From: JAITMY01 sp031553765
Lineage (GTDB): Bacteria > Bacteroidota > Bacteroidia > Bacteroidales > UBA932
Reading direction: 5' to 3'
NCBI GenBank assembly: GCA_031553765.1
Contig: JAVBKY010000003.1
Span: 62,001 to 126,000, forward strand
Length of the DNA stretch: 64,000 nucleotides
Position 1 is the stretch's first letter; each line of letters begins with the position of its first letter. Position numbers and translations under genes: made by a program. This document shows positions 51,445-60,082 of the stretch, one piece after another. The notes beneath the pieces are model-generated. The model saw only the letters and a list, made by a program, of their open reading frames with translations. It made no database searches and was not told the origin of the DNA.

Positions 51445-52443
51445 TTAAAATAAAAGCACTTCTTTTACCCAGTATCTTATTGAATACCTATTGTATATAT
51501 CTTCATCTAATGCCTGATAATCACCCTGCAAAAAACTTTCGCTGATTTGAGGATTATCTCTATCCACCACCTGTATATTATTGGGATTATAAAAATCGTA
51601 CTCCACAATATGCTTGTTGGTAGTGATTAACTTTCTACAAGCGCCCAGCGCCTCAATGGTTCTCATCGTCAACCCCGTTTGCATAGGATGTTGAATATCT
51701 ACAATTACCTTTGAGCAAGAAATGAGGCGTAGCAATTCTGACTTCGGGAGGGATTTAAAGTGAAAATCTGACTTCACAACTCCTCTAAAAGAGCGATTTT
51801 TAATTTTCTCCCTATAGTACAATATCTTACTCCCCAAAAAGAAGTAAAAGAACACGCGTTGTCCTCTTTTCAGAAGCAGCTGCTCAAGTGTTTTTACAAA
51901 CCAATACCTGTTGCTATGAACCGTACCCACAAATATAGCGTCATATGAGTAGTTTTTATGCTGTTGCCCTATTTGAGCATACTCATTCATATAGAAAAGA
52001 GGTCGGAAATGCAGGTTGAAATCCCGCGCATCATCTTTATCAAAGCTTAGAATCTTATCAAAATAGGAAAACGTATCTACCGCGCCTTTTTTATTACGCA
52101 CGGAATCCCACATGTACAAAACAAACTTTGCCGCAGGGAATTGACCTCTTAAGTCGGCCAGAGTGGAGCTAAGCATGGACTCAATGTTAACCACCAAAAC
52201 ATAGTCATACTCTTTCCCTGACACCTCTTTTTGAATCTTCTGATAGTATTTCCTTATTTTATGCTGTAAAAAACGCTTATCAATTCTTATTAATGCCTTG
52301 TCAAAAAAAGAATTTCCCGGACGCTCGTCAAAGTAATCAACAAAGGCTCCCATATCAATGAGAGTTTGCTCTATTGCCTTTTCGTATCCAAAATACTTAG
52401 GAGCAAACAGTAGTACTCTTTTATTCTGTAAGGTCATAATCAT
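51445..52443 (-). CDS. Glycosyltransferase, GT-B fold (CgeB-like)
   Basis: The 332 residues fit a GT-B protein of the CgeB/GT4-related type: VLLFAPKYFGYEKAIEQTL at the start, VLVVNIESMLSSTLADL, LYMWDSVRNKKGAV, YDAIFVGTVHSNRYW, and the C-terminal SKVIVDIQHPMQTGLTMRTI with EALGACRKLITTN (donor-binding Glu). The specific sugar is unknown. The start codon directly follows the epimerase stop codon, with no gap, so translation is likely coupled. Confidence 0.83.
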   Translation of the reverse strand: MIMTLQNKRVLLFAPKYFGYEKAIEQTLIDMGAFVDYFDERPGNSFFDKALIRIDKRFLQHKIRKYYQKIQKEVSGKEYDYVLVVNIESMLSSTLADLRGQFPAAKFVLYMWDSVRNKKGAVDTFSYFDKILSFDKDDARDFNLHFRPLFYMNEYAQIGQQHKNYSYDAIFVGTVHSNRYWFVKTLEQLLLKRGQRVFFYFFLGSKILYYREKIKNRSFRGVVKSDFHFKSLPKSELLRLISCSKVIVDIQHPMQTGLTMRTIEALGACRKLITTNKHIVEYDFYNPNNIQVVDRDNPQISESFLQGDYQALDEDIYNRYSIRYWVKEVLLF

Positions 52444-53577
52444 CTATTTGTACAAACCTCTTTTTTTCATCGCCTCTATTGACTCTCCATAGCGGTCAAC
52501 CTGAACTTCCTGTCGGTCAACCCAAGCGGAGAAATGCTTGATTCCCTCTGCAAAGGAGACTTTAGGGGTAAATTTTAATGCTTTCTTAGCCAAGGATAAA
52601 TCAGCATAGTTATGGCGGATATCGCCAAGTCGGTAACCTCCTGAAATCTTCACAGGCACGCTAATTCCATAATTTTTTTGCAGCTCATTTGTGACCGCAA
52701 CAACATCTGTTGCAACACCTGTGCCAACATTAAAAACAAGGTTATTTGCCTCTTCCTGCTCCAGACCTAAAACAGTAGCATCAACTACGTCATCTATGTA
52801 CACAAAGTCACGGCTTTCTTTGCCGTCTTCAAAAATATTAATAGGGTTGTTGTTCTTAATCTGCGTAGAGAATATGGATAGTATGCCGGTATATGGATTG
52901 GAAAGCGACTGTCCCGGACCATACACATTTTGATAACGAAAAGCAACAGATGCAATACCAATGGTAGGGCAAACCGTCATAACCATTTGCTCCTGATTTT
53001 GTTTTGTAATTCCATAAACCGAAGTAGGATGTATTGTGCTATCCTCGCTTGTAGCGCACAGCTCTACCCTACCATCGCAAACGGGGCATTTACATTCAAA
53101 ATCTCCCCCCGACATATCTCCCTCTTTGCGGGCAACGGGGTATACAAATCCATGAGTGGGGCAAGCATACTTTCCCTCGCCATATATGGCGCGCGAAGAC
53201 GCTACCACCACCTTCTTTACGCTATGCTTGCTATTGGTTAGAATATCCAGCATCAACGCTGTTCCTCCAATATTCACGTTGACATATTTTTCTATCTCGT
53301 ACATGCTCTGCCCCGTACCGGTTTCCGCAGCCAAATGCACCACCGCATCCTGCCCCGCCAGTGCTTTTTCCCAATCGGAGCGAGAGGTAACCGTACCTTC
53401 TATAAAGCTGACCTTACCTTCTATAGATTTGTATAAGGGAGATGTCTCCTTTGGGTTTGCGCCATGTATTTGAGGCGATAAGCTATCCAGCACGGTAACA
53501 CCATAGCCTTTACCTACCAACTTTAAGGCTAAATTAGAACCTATAAAACCTGCACCTCCGGTAATCAGTACATTCAT
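52444..53577 (-). CDS. NAD-dependent epimerase with inserted zinc-ribbon-like segment (dTDP-rhamnose 4-epimerase-like)
   Basis: This extended SDR of about 377 residues begins MNVLITGGAGFIGSNLALKL; HLAAETGTGQSMYEIEKYV, ASSRAIYGEGKYACPTHG and SVYGITKQNQEQM (YxxxK) form the active site. Between the serine motif and the tyrosine motif lies an insertion with CPTH and ECKCPVC, a likely zinc site. I know this insertion from dTDP-L-rhamnose 4-epimerase-like proteins. ATG 53577 gives a four-base ATGA overlap with the upstream gene and is preferred over 53589. The reaction would be interconversion of dTDP-L-rhamnose and dTDP-6-deoxy-L-talose, which fits the rfbABC genes here, but it is an inference. 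Confidence 0.82.
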   Translation of the reverse strand: MNVLITGGAGFIGSNLALKLVGKGYGVTVLDSLSPQIHGANPKETSPLYKSIEGKVSFIEGTVTSRSDWEKALAGQDAVVHLAAETGTGQSMYEIEKYVNVNIGGTALMLDILTNSKHSVKKVVVASSRAIYGEGKYACPTHGFVYPVARKEGDMSGGDFECKCPVCDGRVELCATSEDSTIHPTSVYGITKQNQEQMVMTVCPTIGIASVAFRYQNVYGPGQSLSNPYTGILSIFSTQIKNNNPINIFEDGKESRDFVYIDDVVDATVLGLEQEEANNLVFNVGTGVATDVVAVTNELQKNYGISVPVKISGGYRLGDIRHNYADLSLAKKALKFTPKVSFAEGIKHFSAWVDRQEVQVDRYGESIEAMKKRGLYK

Positions 53578-54173
53578 ATCTTTTCCCATTTTTTTGTTTC
53601 AAAATTATACTTTTTAATTGGTAAGGCAGGCGCACCCACTGCAATTACATAGGGGGGAATATTTTTTGTAACTACAGAGTTTGCTCCTATAATACTACCA
53701 ACACCAATGGTAACACCCGGAAGAATAGAAACAAACTCACCTATCCAAACGTTATCCTCAACCACGACAGGCTTACAGGTGTAGGCTCTTTTTATAGGCG
53801 GCGTTGTAGGATCTGAGTCATCAGCGCCACCAGAATAGCTCCCATGAGTACAATCGCTTATATATATTTTACTTGCCAGTAAAACGTTGTTACCAATGGA
53901 AACACTCTCCATTGCCGTTATATGTACATAGTCATTAAGCTGCACATCATCACCTATCGTCAGCGTAACCTTGCTTATACCTTGTGGAATGGCCTCAATT
54001 CTACAGCCCTTACCCGTAGTAAGTCGTTTTCCCCACTGAATATGCCTCTTTCCTCTTACATCAAAAGGGAAGCGAATAATTCGAGCGGATGGATAAAATA
54101 CTTTTGTTCTTACAATACACATTATAAGATACAGTAAATCACGAACGGTATATTTTTCAGATAGCATTATCAA
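53574..54173 (-). CDS. Left-handed beta-helix acetyltransferase (WcaF/maltose O-acetyltransferase-like)
   Basis: The 199 residues include hexapeptide repeats (LTIGDDVQLNDYVHITAMES, SIGNNVLLASKIYISDCTHG with the catalytic-type His, DNVWIGEFVSILPGVTIGVG) and the end IGANSVVTKNIPPYVIAVGA with PALPIKKYN. It resembles O-acetyltransferases of exopolysaccharide loci. It overlaps the GT2 gene upstream by four bases and the epimerase downstream by four bases, part of a tightly coupled string of genes. Confidence 0.88.
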   Translation of the reverse strand: MIMLSEKYTVRDLLYLIMCIVRTKVFYPSARIIRFPFDVRGKRHIQWGKRLTTGKGCRIEAIPQGISKVTLTIGDDVQLNDYVHITAMESVSIGNNVLLASKIYISDCTHGSYSGGADDSDPTTPPIKRAYTCKPVVVEDNVWIGEFVSILPGVTIGVGSIIGANSVVTKNIPPYVIAVGAPALPIKKYNFETKKWEKI

Positions 54174-54967
54174 CTCTTTTTAATTCCAACAATTGCCACT
54201 CTTCTTACATATTTTAATAAGGAAAATGCAACCGCTGCTCCGTAAAGAAAAGGTCCAATATTAAGATGTCTGTACGCATATCTCAGGTTTTTCAACTCCC
54301 CCTTCTCCATCTCCTTCACATTGGCGCTCAATCCGCTACTTCCAAAACCACGTTTCCCATCGCCAAAGTTTAGTAAGCTCTCATTTAGCAGCGCGCATTT
54401 ATGCCCAAAGGCTATTCTCATAAAGTAGTTTCCCTCCTCCGCGTACTTTTGGCTTTCATCAAAAAAGCCAACCGTTGACATCACCTCCCGCCTTACTATA
54501 ACTGTTGAGGGCTGAAAGAAGTTCTTAAACAGCAAATTTTTTAGCGTTATTTCTGTAACTCTCGAAAACCGTTTATGGAAGAACTTTTCAAAAACCTCTC
54601 CATTCATTGTTGTGCCCACCAAATGCAGGCTCGGCTCTTCATCCAAAATATCCAGCTGCTTTGACAGCTTATCGGGAAGCCAGGCGTCATCCGAGTCCAG
54701 GAATGCAACAAATTCACCTTTAGCTACGCGCATCCCGGCGTTACGCGCCTTTGATACGCCCCCGTTTTTTTGGTCAATGATAACAATATTCTCATCTGCA
54801 TGCGCTGCTTTAAACTCCTTTATCAGCGCTAAAGAATCATCCCGAGAGCCATCGTTCACTAAAATAACCTCAATATCGGAAGCTGACTGCGACAATACGG
54901 ACTCCACCGCCCTGATAACCGTTTGTCGGGCGTTGAAAATCGGAATAACAACAGACACTCTACACAT
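54170..54967 (-). CDS. Glycosyltransferase family 2 protein
   Basis: This 265-residue GT-A enzyme has VSVVIPIFNARQTVIRAVES at the start, VNDGSRDDSLALI (nucleotide loop), GVSKARNAGMRVAKGEFVAF and LDSDDAWLPDKLSKQL (the DxD motif), and DESQKYAEEGNYFMRIAFG with the catalytic-type E-x. It acts on the cytoplasmic face and adds a single sugar to the growing lipid-linked unit. The donor is unknown. Confidence 0.92.
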   Translation of the reverse strand: MCRVSVVIPIFNARQTVIRAVESVLSQSASDIEVILVNDGSRDDSLALIKEFKAAHADENIVIIDQKNGGVSKARNAGMRVAKGEFVAFLDSDDAWLPDKLSKQLDILDEEPSLHLVGTTMNGEVFEKFFHKRFSRVTEITLKNLLFKNFFQPSTVIVRREVMSTVGFFDESQKYAEEGNYFMRIAFGHKCALLNESLLNFGDGKRGFGSSGLSANVKEMEKGELKNLRYAYRHLNIGPFLYGAAVAFSLLKYVRRVAIVGIKKS

Positions 54968-54988
54968 CTTTAAATCAGTTCAATATAA

Positions 54989-56065
54989 TTACATTTCACC
55001 GTTGAGAATATCACTCCATTTTTTATAAACCACCTCCGGCAAGAACCGTCTAACATTATGGCGTCCTCTATCCGAATACAAATCCCTTTTCTCCTTACTA
55101 TTTATCAACTCCTCTATTTTCTGCTGCATCAGCGCTGTATTACCAACGGGTATCAAATCCCCGTCAACTCCATTTCGTACGATTTCTCTGGGACCCGGCG
55201 GGCAATCAAACGAAACAATAGGCAGCCCACATGACATGGCCTCCAGCAGCACCATTGGGAAAGCCTCTGTTCTCGATGTGCAAACATAAATACAAGAGTT
55301 GAGCAACTCTTTTTCAATATTCGTTGTAGGTGGAAACAATTTTACATTCGGTGGACAGCCGGCTATCATTTCCTCTATTTCGCGCTGCAAATATCCCGTT
55401 CCAAACAGCACAAAATCCCAATCTGTATATTTTGTGGCCAGCTGCTTGTAAATAGGAATTAGCGTATCAAAACCCTTCTCTGCCACAAGCCTGCCAACGG
55501 CAATAACCCTTTTTACGCTCATGTCCGCCTGCCTCTCGGGATAAAAACTTAAAGCATTCGGAATACAAACAACCTTCTTACAGAATTGCTCATAAACTAT
55601 TTTTTCACTTTCGGTTAACGTAACCACCAAATCAGCAAAGCGAAAAAGCTGACGACGCACCCACTGGGAAAACCTTCCAAAGGCAGCATGGTAGCCATGC
55701 TCAAAGAAAATCAGCTTAGCCCGATGTTTGAATTTAAATAGTGCCAAATAGTTAGAGATATTCGTCATATTGCTAATCAAAATATCAGCTTTTTGCACGG
55801 GTAGCGCCCACAAAGATTTTATCAGCTTTAAGTTTGATATAATCTTTCCGCGCAGCGGGAATAAGCGATAGCCATCTTTTCTTAGGAACGTAACGTTAAC
55901 GCTATCCGGAACAGAGAAGCTTACTTTTTCATTTTTTTTAAATACGGAAATAACCTCAACCTCCCTGTCATCATGTTGAGAAAGGTAAGTTGCCATATTA
56001 GCAGCAACCCGCTCCACTCCGCCGGCTATTGTTTGGTCTAAAACAAATATTCGAACCTTTTTCAT
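54989..56065 (-). CDS. Glycosyltransferase family 4 protein
   Basis: The 358-residue GT-B enzyme has the N-terminal VRIFVLDQTIAGGVERVAAN (glycine-rich acceptor-side loop), VVCIPNALSFYP, VIAVGRLVAEKGFDTLIPIY (donor domain start), FVLFGTGYLQREIEEM, and CTSRTEAFPMVLLEAMSCGL (E-x7-E) with PIVSFDCPPGPREI. This last pattern is common in galactosyl- and N-acetylgalactosaminyltransferases. The linkage is unproven. Confidence 0.93.
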   Translation of the reverse strand: MKKVRIFVLDQTIAGGVERVAANMATYLSQHDDREVEVISVFKKNEKVSFSVPDSVNVTFLRKDGYRLFPLRGKIISNLKLIKSLWALPVQKADILISNMTNISNYLALFKFKHRAKLIFFEHGYHAAFGRFSQWVRRQLFRFADLVVTLTESEKIVYEQFCKKVVCIPNALSFYPERQADMSVKRVIAVGRLVAEKGFDTLIPIYKQLATKYTDWDFVLFGTGYLQREIEEMIAGCPPNVKLFPPTTNIEKELLNSCIYVCTSRTEAFPMVLLEAMSCGLPIVSFDCPPGPREIVRNGVDGDLIPVGNTALMQQKIEELINSKEKRDLYSDRGRHNVRRFLPEVVYKKWSDILNGEM

Positions 56066-56082
56066 TCTTGCTACAGTAACGG

Positions 56083-56802
56083 CTATTTCAATTTCCTATA
56101 AATATTCAACAGGTGCTGAATATTTTTATTTTTTCGCGAAAACTGCACAAATTTCATTTTGAGCTTATCCGTACGCGACACCCACGAGCCGGCATAGTGG
56201 TGTATTGAGTACGCCTTCTCCGTCACATTGACATCACCGGTTTCTGCACTTATAGGCGAAAAATACTCCGAGGGATAAATGGTTACTTCATTCACCTGCT
56301 GCAGACTTCCATCCTGCTTAAGCCCTTTTGTCACTAGCATATTAGTAGCTGAGGTTACCACCGTGGTGAGGTCTTTTGTCCCATCTTCTTTATAAAACGA
56401 CTTGGCATTATAGAATTTGAGCATATCCTCCATAAAAGGCATCCCCTTCTCAGCCCCCACTATAAGTCCGGGAGCAACGTCCCTGCTTGATTCAAAGCCC
56501 ATAAACACCCTATGGTTGAGCAAGTCATCCAAGCCTTTGAGGAGCTCAACGTCCACATCCAAATATATTCCACCTTCGGTGTATAAAATGTAAAATCTTG
56601 CATAATCCGATACGAAAGCCCACTTTTTTTCTTGGGCTGCTCCCTTTGTGTAGGCAACTACATTTACATCAAAATTGGACTCGTCCCACCGCTTAATTTC
56701 GTAATCTGGCAGGTACTTCTTCCAGCTAGCGATGCACCTTAAGGCCAAATCCGGCATTGGCTTACCGCCAAACCAACAGTAGTGTATTATCTTGGGTATC
56801 AT
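56083..56802 (-). CDS. GT32-type glycosyltransferase (DXD sugar-binding, OCH1-like)
   Basis: The 239 residues show the GT32 pattern: IPKIIHYCWFGGKPMPDLAL, ASWKKYLPDYEIKRWDESN, KWAFVSDYARFYILYTEGGI and the metal-binding YLDVDVELLKGLD (DxD). Similar proteins in capsule and O-antigen loci transfer hexoses such as mannose or galactose. It starts at ATG 56802, two bases before the stop of the GT2 gene upstream, so translation is probably coupled. Confidence 0.92.
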   Translation of the reverse strand: MIPKIIHYCWFGGKPMPDLALRCIASWKKYLPDYEIKRWDESNFDVNVVAYTKGAAQEKKWAFVSDYARFYILYTEGGIYLDVDVELLKGLDDLLNHRVFMGFESSRDVAPGLIVGAEKGMPFMEDMLKFYNAKSFYKEDGTKDLTTVVTSATNMLVTKGLKQDGSLQQVNEVTIYPSEYFSPISAETGDVNVTEKAYSIHHYAGSWVSRTDKLKMKFVQFSRKNKNIQHLLNIYRKLK

Positions 56803-56804
56803 TT

Positions 56805-57716
56805 CTATCGCGCTGTAATTACATCAATAAAACTTCTAATTTCTCCAAGGAGTAAGCCAAATAAAACCGCCTTAAAGGGAAGCAGTTTTACGCTTTCCAC
56901 TAAGGAGTATCCTCCAAAACGCCTAAATCTAAAATAGCTAACAGAGAAGTTCAAGTAGCTTCTAAAATCCGGCCCCATATTGAGTATTTGAGCAAAACAA
57001 AGCAGGTGTCCCTTGGGATTCTTTTTTATTGTTTCAAAATAGCTTGTTTTAGTCATTCCACCCTCCAAATACTCTCTCACATAAATAGGTGGAGACGCAA
57101 CATATAGCGCTTTATACTTTTCTGACATGGCACAGAAAAAATATAAATCAGGAGCATATTTTTCGCCTTCAATCTCCAAGGCTCTACATTTTTTATGAAT
57201 AGCCGATTTCACAACCTCTATACGGTCTCCAGTATTTCCATATTTAAAGGTATTCTCAAAGAAAGAGCAAAAAGTATCTTCCGAAAAAGTATTCTCACCT
57301 ATGGGCTTTCCTTTCGCATCAACAATTCTAAATACTAAAGCGCATACCTTATCATTGTCTTTAATTCTTGGATATTCTCTTTCTATCGCTTCAATAGCAT
57401 TAGGTAAAAGATAATCATCGCTGTCAAGCTTAAGAAACAATTCCGTTTCGGTGTGATCTAAGCCCCTATTGATGGCACGATTAAGGCCTCCATTTTCATA
57501 AAAATAATATCTTACTGCAAATGGTGCACCCTTGAATTCCCTTATTAAATCATCTGTACCATCAGAAGAGCCATCATCAATTACCAACCACTCAAAGTTG
57601 TATGATGACTGCGCAAGTAGCGAGTCATATAAGCGCCTTAAATACCCCGCTCTATTGAAAGTGGGGGTAAAAACAGTTACAAGAGGCTTACTGTTGTGGA
57701 GTTCTGTATTGATCAT
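56805..57716 (-). CDS. Glycosyltransferase family 2 protein
   Basis: This 303-residue GT-A enzyme has VTVFTPTFNRAGYLRRLYDS, LVIDDGSSDGTDDLIREF, NGGLNRAINRGLDHTETELF and LKLDSDDYLLPNAIEA (DxD). The C-terminal helices may touch the membrane. The start codon lies inside the end of the EpsG-type gene upstream (29-base overlap), in keeping with the dense packing of this operon. Confidence 0.92.
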   Translation of the reverse strand: MINTELHNSKPLVTVFTPTFNRAGYLRRLYDSLLAQSSYNFEWLVIDDGSSDGTDDLIREFKGAPFAVRYYFYENGGLNRAINRGLDHTETELFLKLDSDDYLLPNAIEAIEREYPRIKDNDKVCALVFRIVDAKGKPIGENTFSEDTFCSFFENTFKYGNTGDRIEVVKSAIHKKCRALEIEGEKYAPDLYFFCAMSEKYKALYVASPPIYVREYLEGGMTKTSYFETIKKNPKGHLLCFAQILNMGPDFRSYLNFSVSYFRFRRFGGYSLVESVKLLPFKAVLFGLLLGEIRSFIDVITAR

Positions 57717-58770
57717 AGGTGTGGTCTATGTTCTTAAAAACAAAATCATACTTTTTTAATGCCCCATTGTCAAAGGTTCTTACGGTATTTACCATCGAGT
57801 AGACCGCAAATACAGACAAAACGTAGTACAGAGAAAATTGCAGATATACTTGCTTCAAAATATGCTTAATGAAAATCGCTATCATAAAAATATATCCTAC
57901 TTCAAAGTACATCCATAACCTCGTCATAACGTCCCACTTACTGAACATTATAAAGCACAATACATAGAGTATTGTCATTTTTAGGAATATATTCATCATG
58001 GGCAAGTGTCGGCCCTTGATGTACGCATAGACGGAAAATGCTGTGAGAACTATTAATTTGCAAATAGTTATAACACCAAATGTTCTATCCGAATTCATAT
58101 AAAAAGCCATTTTTTCACCCACAAAGTGCAGTCCAACGATATCACATATTTTTACCACTGCCGACACCCCAAAGAAGCTAACTATCAAAGCTGCTACAAA
58201 CATTATTATCACAGACGGAAGTGAGAATTTTATTCTTGTAGCAATAAAATACAGGGGAAAAGCAACAAACGCGCTGTAATGAAAGCAGAGGGCTATGGTA
58301 TTAAAGAGTAAAAATTTCCAAAGATTATTTGTTTGTATGTACCTGATTGAAAAAACAAATAAGCTTAAAGCAATGGCCTGCCTCATCAACACCATGTTAT
58401 AAAAGATGAGAATGCTGCCGGCGTAAAGTAGTATTGTCAGCTGGGGCATCGGGCTGTAATCCCGAATGGATTTAAAAACAAGGCCGAGGCAAAACAGGCT
58501 GGTAATAAACACAAATTGGGAGAAACTAAACCCAAGCCAGCTAAACACATTTACTATCAAGCGGTATCCAAATTCCCAACTTGGGGCTGTTATGATATTA
58601 TTGTACTGCTCAAGGTAGTAAATGTAGTCGCTGCCTCCCATATTACGAAACCCAACAATAGCCAAGCAAGAAATGAAAGAAGCATAAAACGCCACCTTTC
58701 TAAGCTGAGGCAAAAAATCTGCCGCCGTGCAAGCAAAAAGTATTATAAGTAGACCTATAAACCAAATCAT
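57688..58770 (-). CDS. EpsG-family polysaccharide polymerase (Wzy-type), second copy
   Basis: This inner-membrane protein has about 360 residues and about ten hydrophobic segments. After the second one comes IVGFRNMGGSDYIYYLEQYN, like the RxxxGxDxxxY loop of EpsG proteins. ILIFYNMVLMRQAIALSLFV is another family segment (the xxRQAIAxxL motif). I prefer ATG 58770 (MIWFIGLLIILF): it leaves a 13-base gap, whereas the frame's first ATG at 58851 overlaps the flippase gene by 68 bases. With the flippase at 58784 it forms a second translocation and polymerisation pair in this window. Confidence 0.88.
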   Translation of the reverse strand: MIWFIGLLIILFACTAADFLPQLRKVAFYASFISCLAIVGFRNMGGSDYIYYLEQYNNIITAPSWEFGYRLIVNVFSWLGFSFSQFVFITSLFCLGLVFKSIRDYSPMPQLTILLYAGSILIFYNMVLMRQAIALSLFVFSIRYIQTNNLWKFLLFNTIALCFHYSAFVAFPLYFIATRIKFSLPSVIIMFVAALIVSFFGVSAVVKICDIVGLHFVGEKMAFYMNSDRTFGVITICKLIVLTAFSVYAYIKGRHLPMMNIFLKMTILYVLCFIMFSKWDVMTRLWMYFEVGYIFMIAIFIKHILKQVYLQFSLYYVLSVFAVYSMVNTVRTFDNGALKKYDFVFKNIDHTYDQYRTPQQ

Positions 58771-58783
58771 TATGTATAATTCT

Positions 58784-60043
58784 TTAGTGTGGTAGCAGCT
58801 TATATTTTTTGCTAATATAAATAAAATATACCACCTCCGATAGTCCTGCAATGGTAGTGGCCAGCGCTATAAAAATAATATTACGACAAAACATTATAGA
58901 GGCTATACTGAGCAGAAAAAAAACACTTGCTGAAATAAGTTGATTTTTGGTTATGTAGTAATATTTATTTTGTTGTACAAATACAAATAATGTGTAGGCA
59001 ATTACCACCATCCAGGGAATCATGGTAAAGCTGAGAGCCACTAAAATAGGATACGAAGCCAGCATTTGCTCGCCGCCTAGCAGCAAAATTGCAAGCTTCC
59101 CAAAAACAGCTATAAGAGCAATTATAACAAGGGCTAAAAAGAACTCGTAGGATATTATTTTCTTTATTGTTTTGGCTACCGGATTTCTTGCTATTTTGGG
59201 AAATATAGCGCTATTTATACTTGATGTAAGTGTTTGAGGTACAATCATAATCTTCACCGCCAAATCGTATATAGCAACCTCCGCCATGCCAAAAAAGGCG
59301 CCAATGAGCACCGTGGCTCCCTGCTGCTTAAATACTCCGGCGGAAGAGGATAAAAAAATGGGAAAGCATTCTTTATACAATTTTTTCAACTTACGTAATG
59401 GTATAAATCGTATTTTGAGTCGATCGACAAATCGTATAATACATGCGGCCACCACTCCACCAAACAACCCCGACAGGCTTACAATTAACGCAAATATCCA
59501 GCTGTCCTTTGGGCCGGTAATAAAAATAAATATAAAAGGCAGGGACAATAATTTAAACGCCAGCTGAATAAAAGTAACAACTTTCATTCTTTGCATGCCC
59601 TGAAAGTACCATACGGGAAAAATAATATTGACGGCAACTGTTAAAAAACAAATTGCATAAATATACCAGCCAGATTGAAACTTCGGAACAGTAATAAGTA
59701 AAGCCAGGAAAAATACCACTGCCGGAATTAAAAGATATAGTTTAGCCCAAAAAACCTTCGACAGAATAAGCTCCTTTGCTCGCTTACTGTCTGCTTTTTG
59801 AGAAATTTCCTTAACGGCTACCCACTCAAATCCGTAGGTAATGAATATGATAAAAAAGGTGGCTACAGACAGTGCAAATACGTAAAGTCCATAGCTTTCG
59901 GCTCCCAGGGTTCTTATCAAAAAGGGATAAACTAAAAGATAAAACAGGCTGTTCAACACCTGAAGCGTCGTCATAAAAAAGTAGTTCTCCACCACCTTCT
60001 TATTATTCTTCAAGTGAGATACCAGCCTTTTTCTTTTATTCAT
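58784..60043 (-). CDS. Wzx-type polysaccharide flippase, second copy
   Basis: The 419-residue protein has about 12 membrane segments. It starts with VENYFFMTTLQVLNSLFYLL and has YPFLIRTLGAESYGLYVFAL, the usual first loop of Wzx proteins, then YGFEWVAVKEISQK and WYFQGMQRMK, which are typical of the O-antigen Wzx subgroup, with KQQGATVLIGAFFGMAEVAIYDLAVK in the second half. It is unlike the first flippase (40.9 kb) and clearly not a recent copy. Confidence 0.92.
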   Translation of the reverse strand: MNKRKRLVSHLKNNKKVVENYFFMTTLQVLNSLFYLLVYPFLIRTLGAESYGLYVFALSVATFFIIFITYGFEWVAVKEISQKADSKRAKELILSKVFWAKLYLLIPAVVFFLALLITVPKFQSGWYIYAICFLTVAVNIIFPVWYFQGMQRMKVVTFIQLAFKLLSLPFIFIFITGPKDSWIFALIVSLSGLFGGVVAACIIRFVDRLKIRFIPLRKLKKLYKECFPIFLSSSAGVFKQQGATVLIGAFFGMAEVAIYDLAVKIMIVPQTLTSSINSAIFPKIARNPVAKTIKKIISYEFFLALVIIALIAVFGKLAILLLGGEQMLASYPILVALSFTMIPWMVVIAYTLFVFVQQNKYYYITKNQLISASVFFLLSIASIMFCRNIIFIALATTIAGLSEVVYFIYISKKYKLLPH

Positions 60044-60082
60044 CTTACAGTGACGTATAATTTACGCTATTGAAGGCACCAT

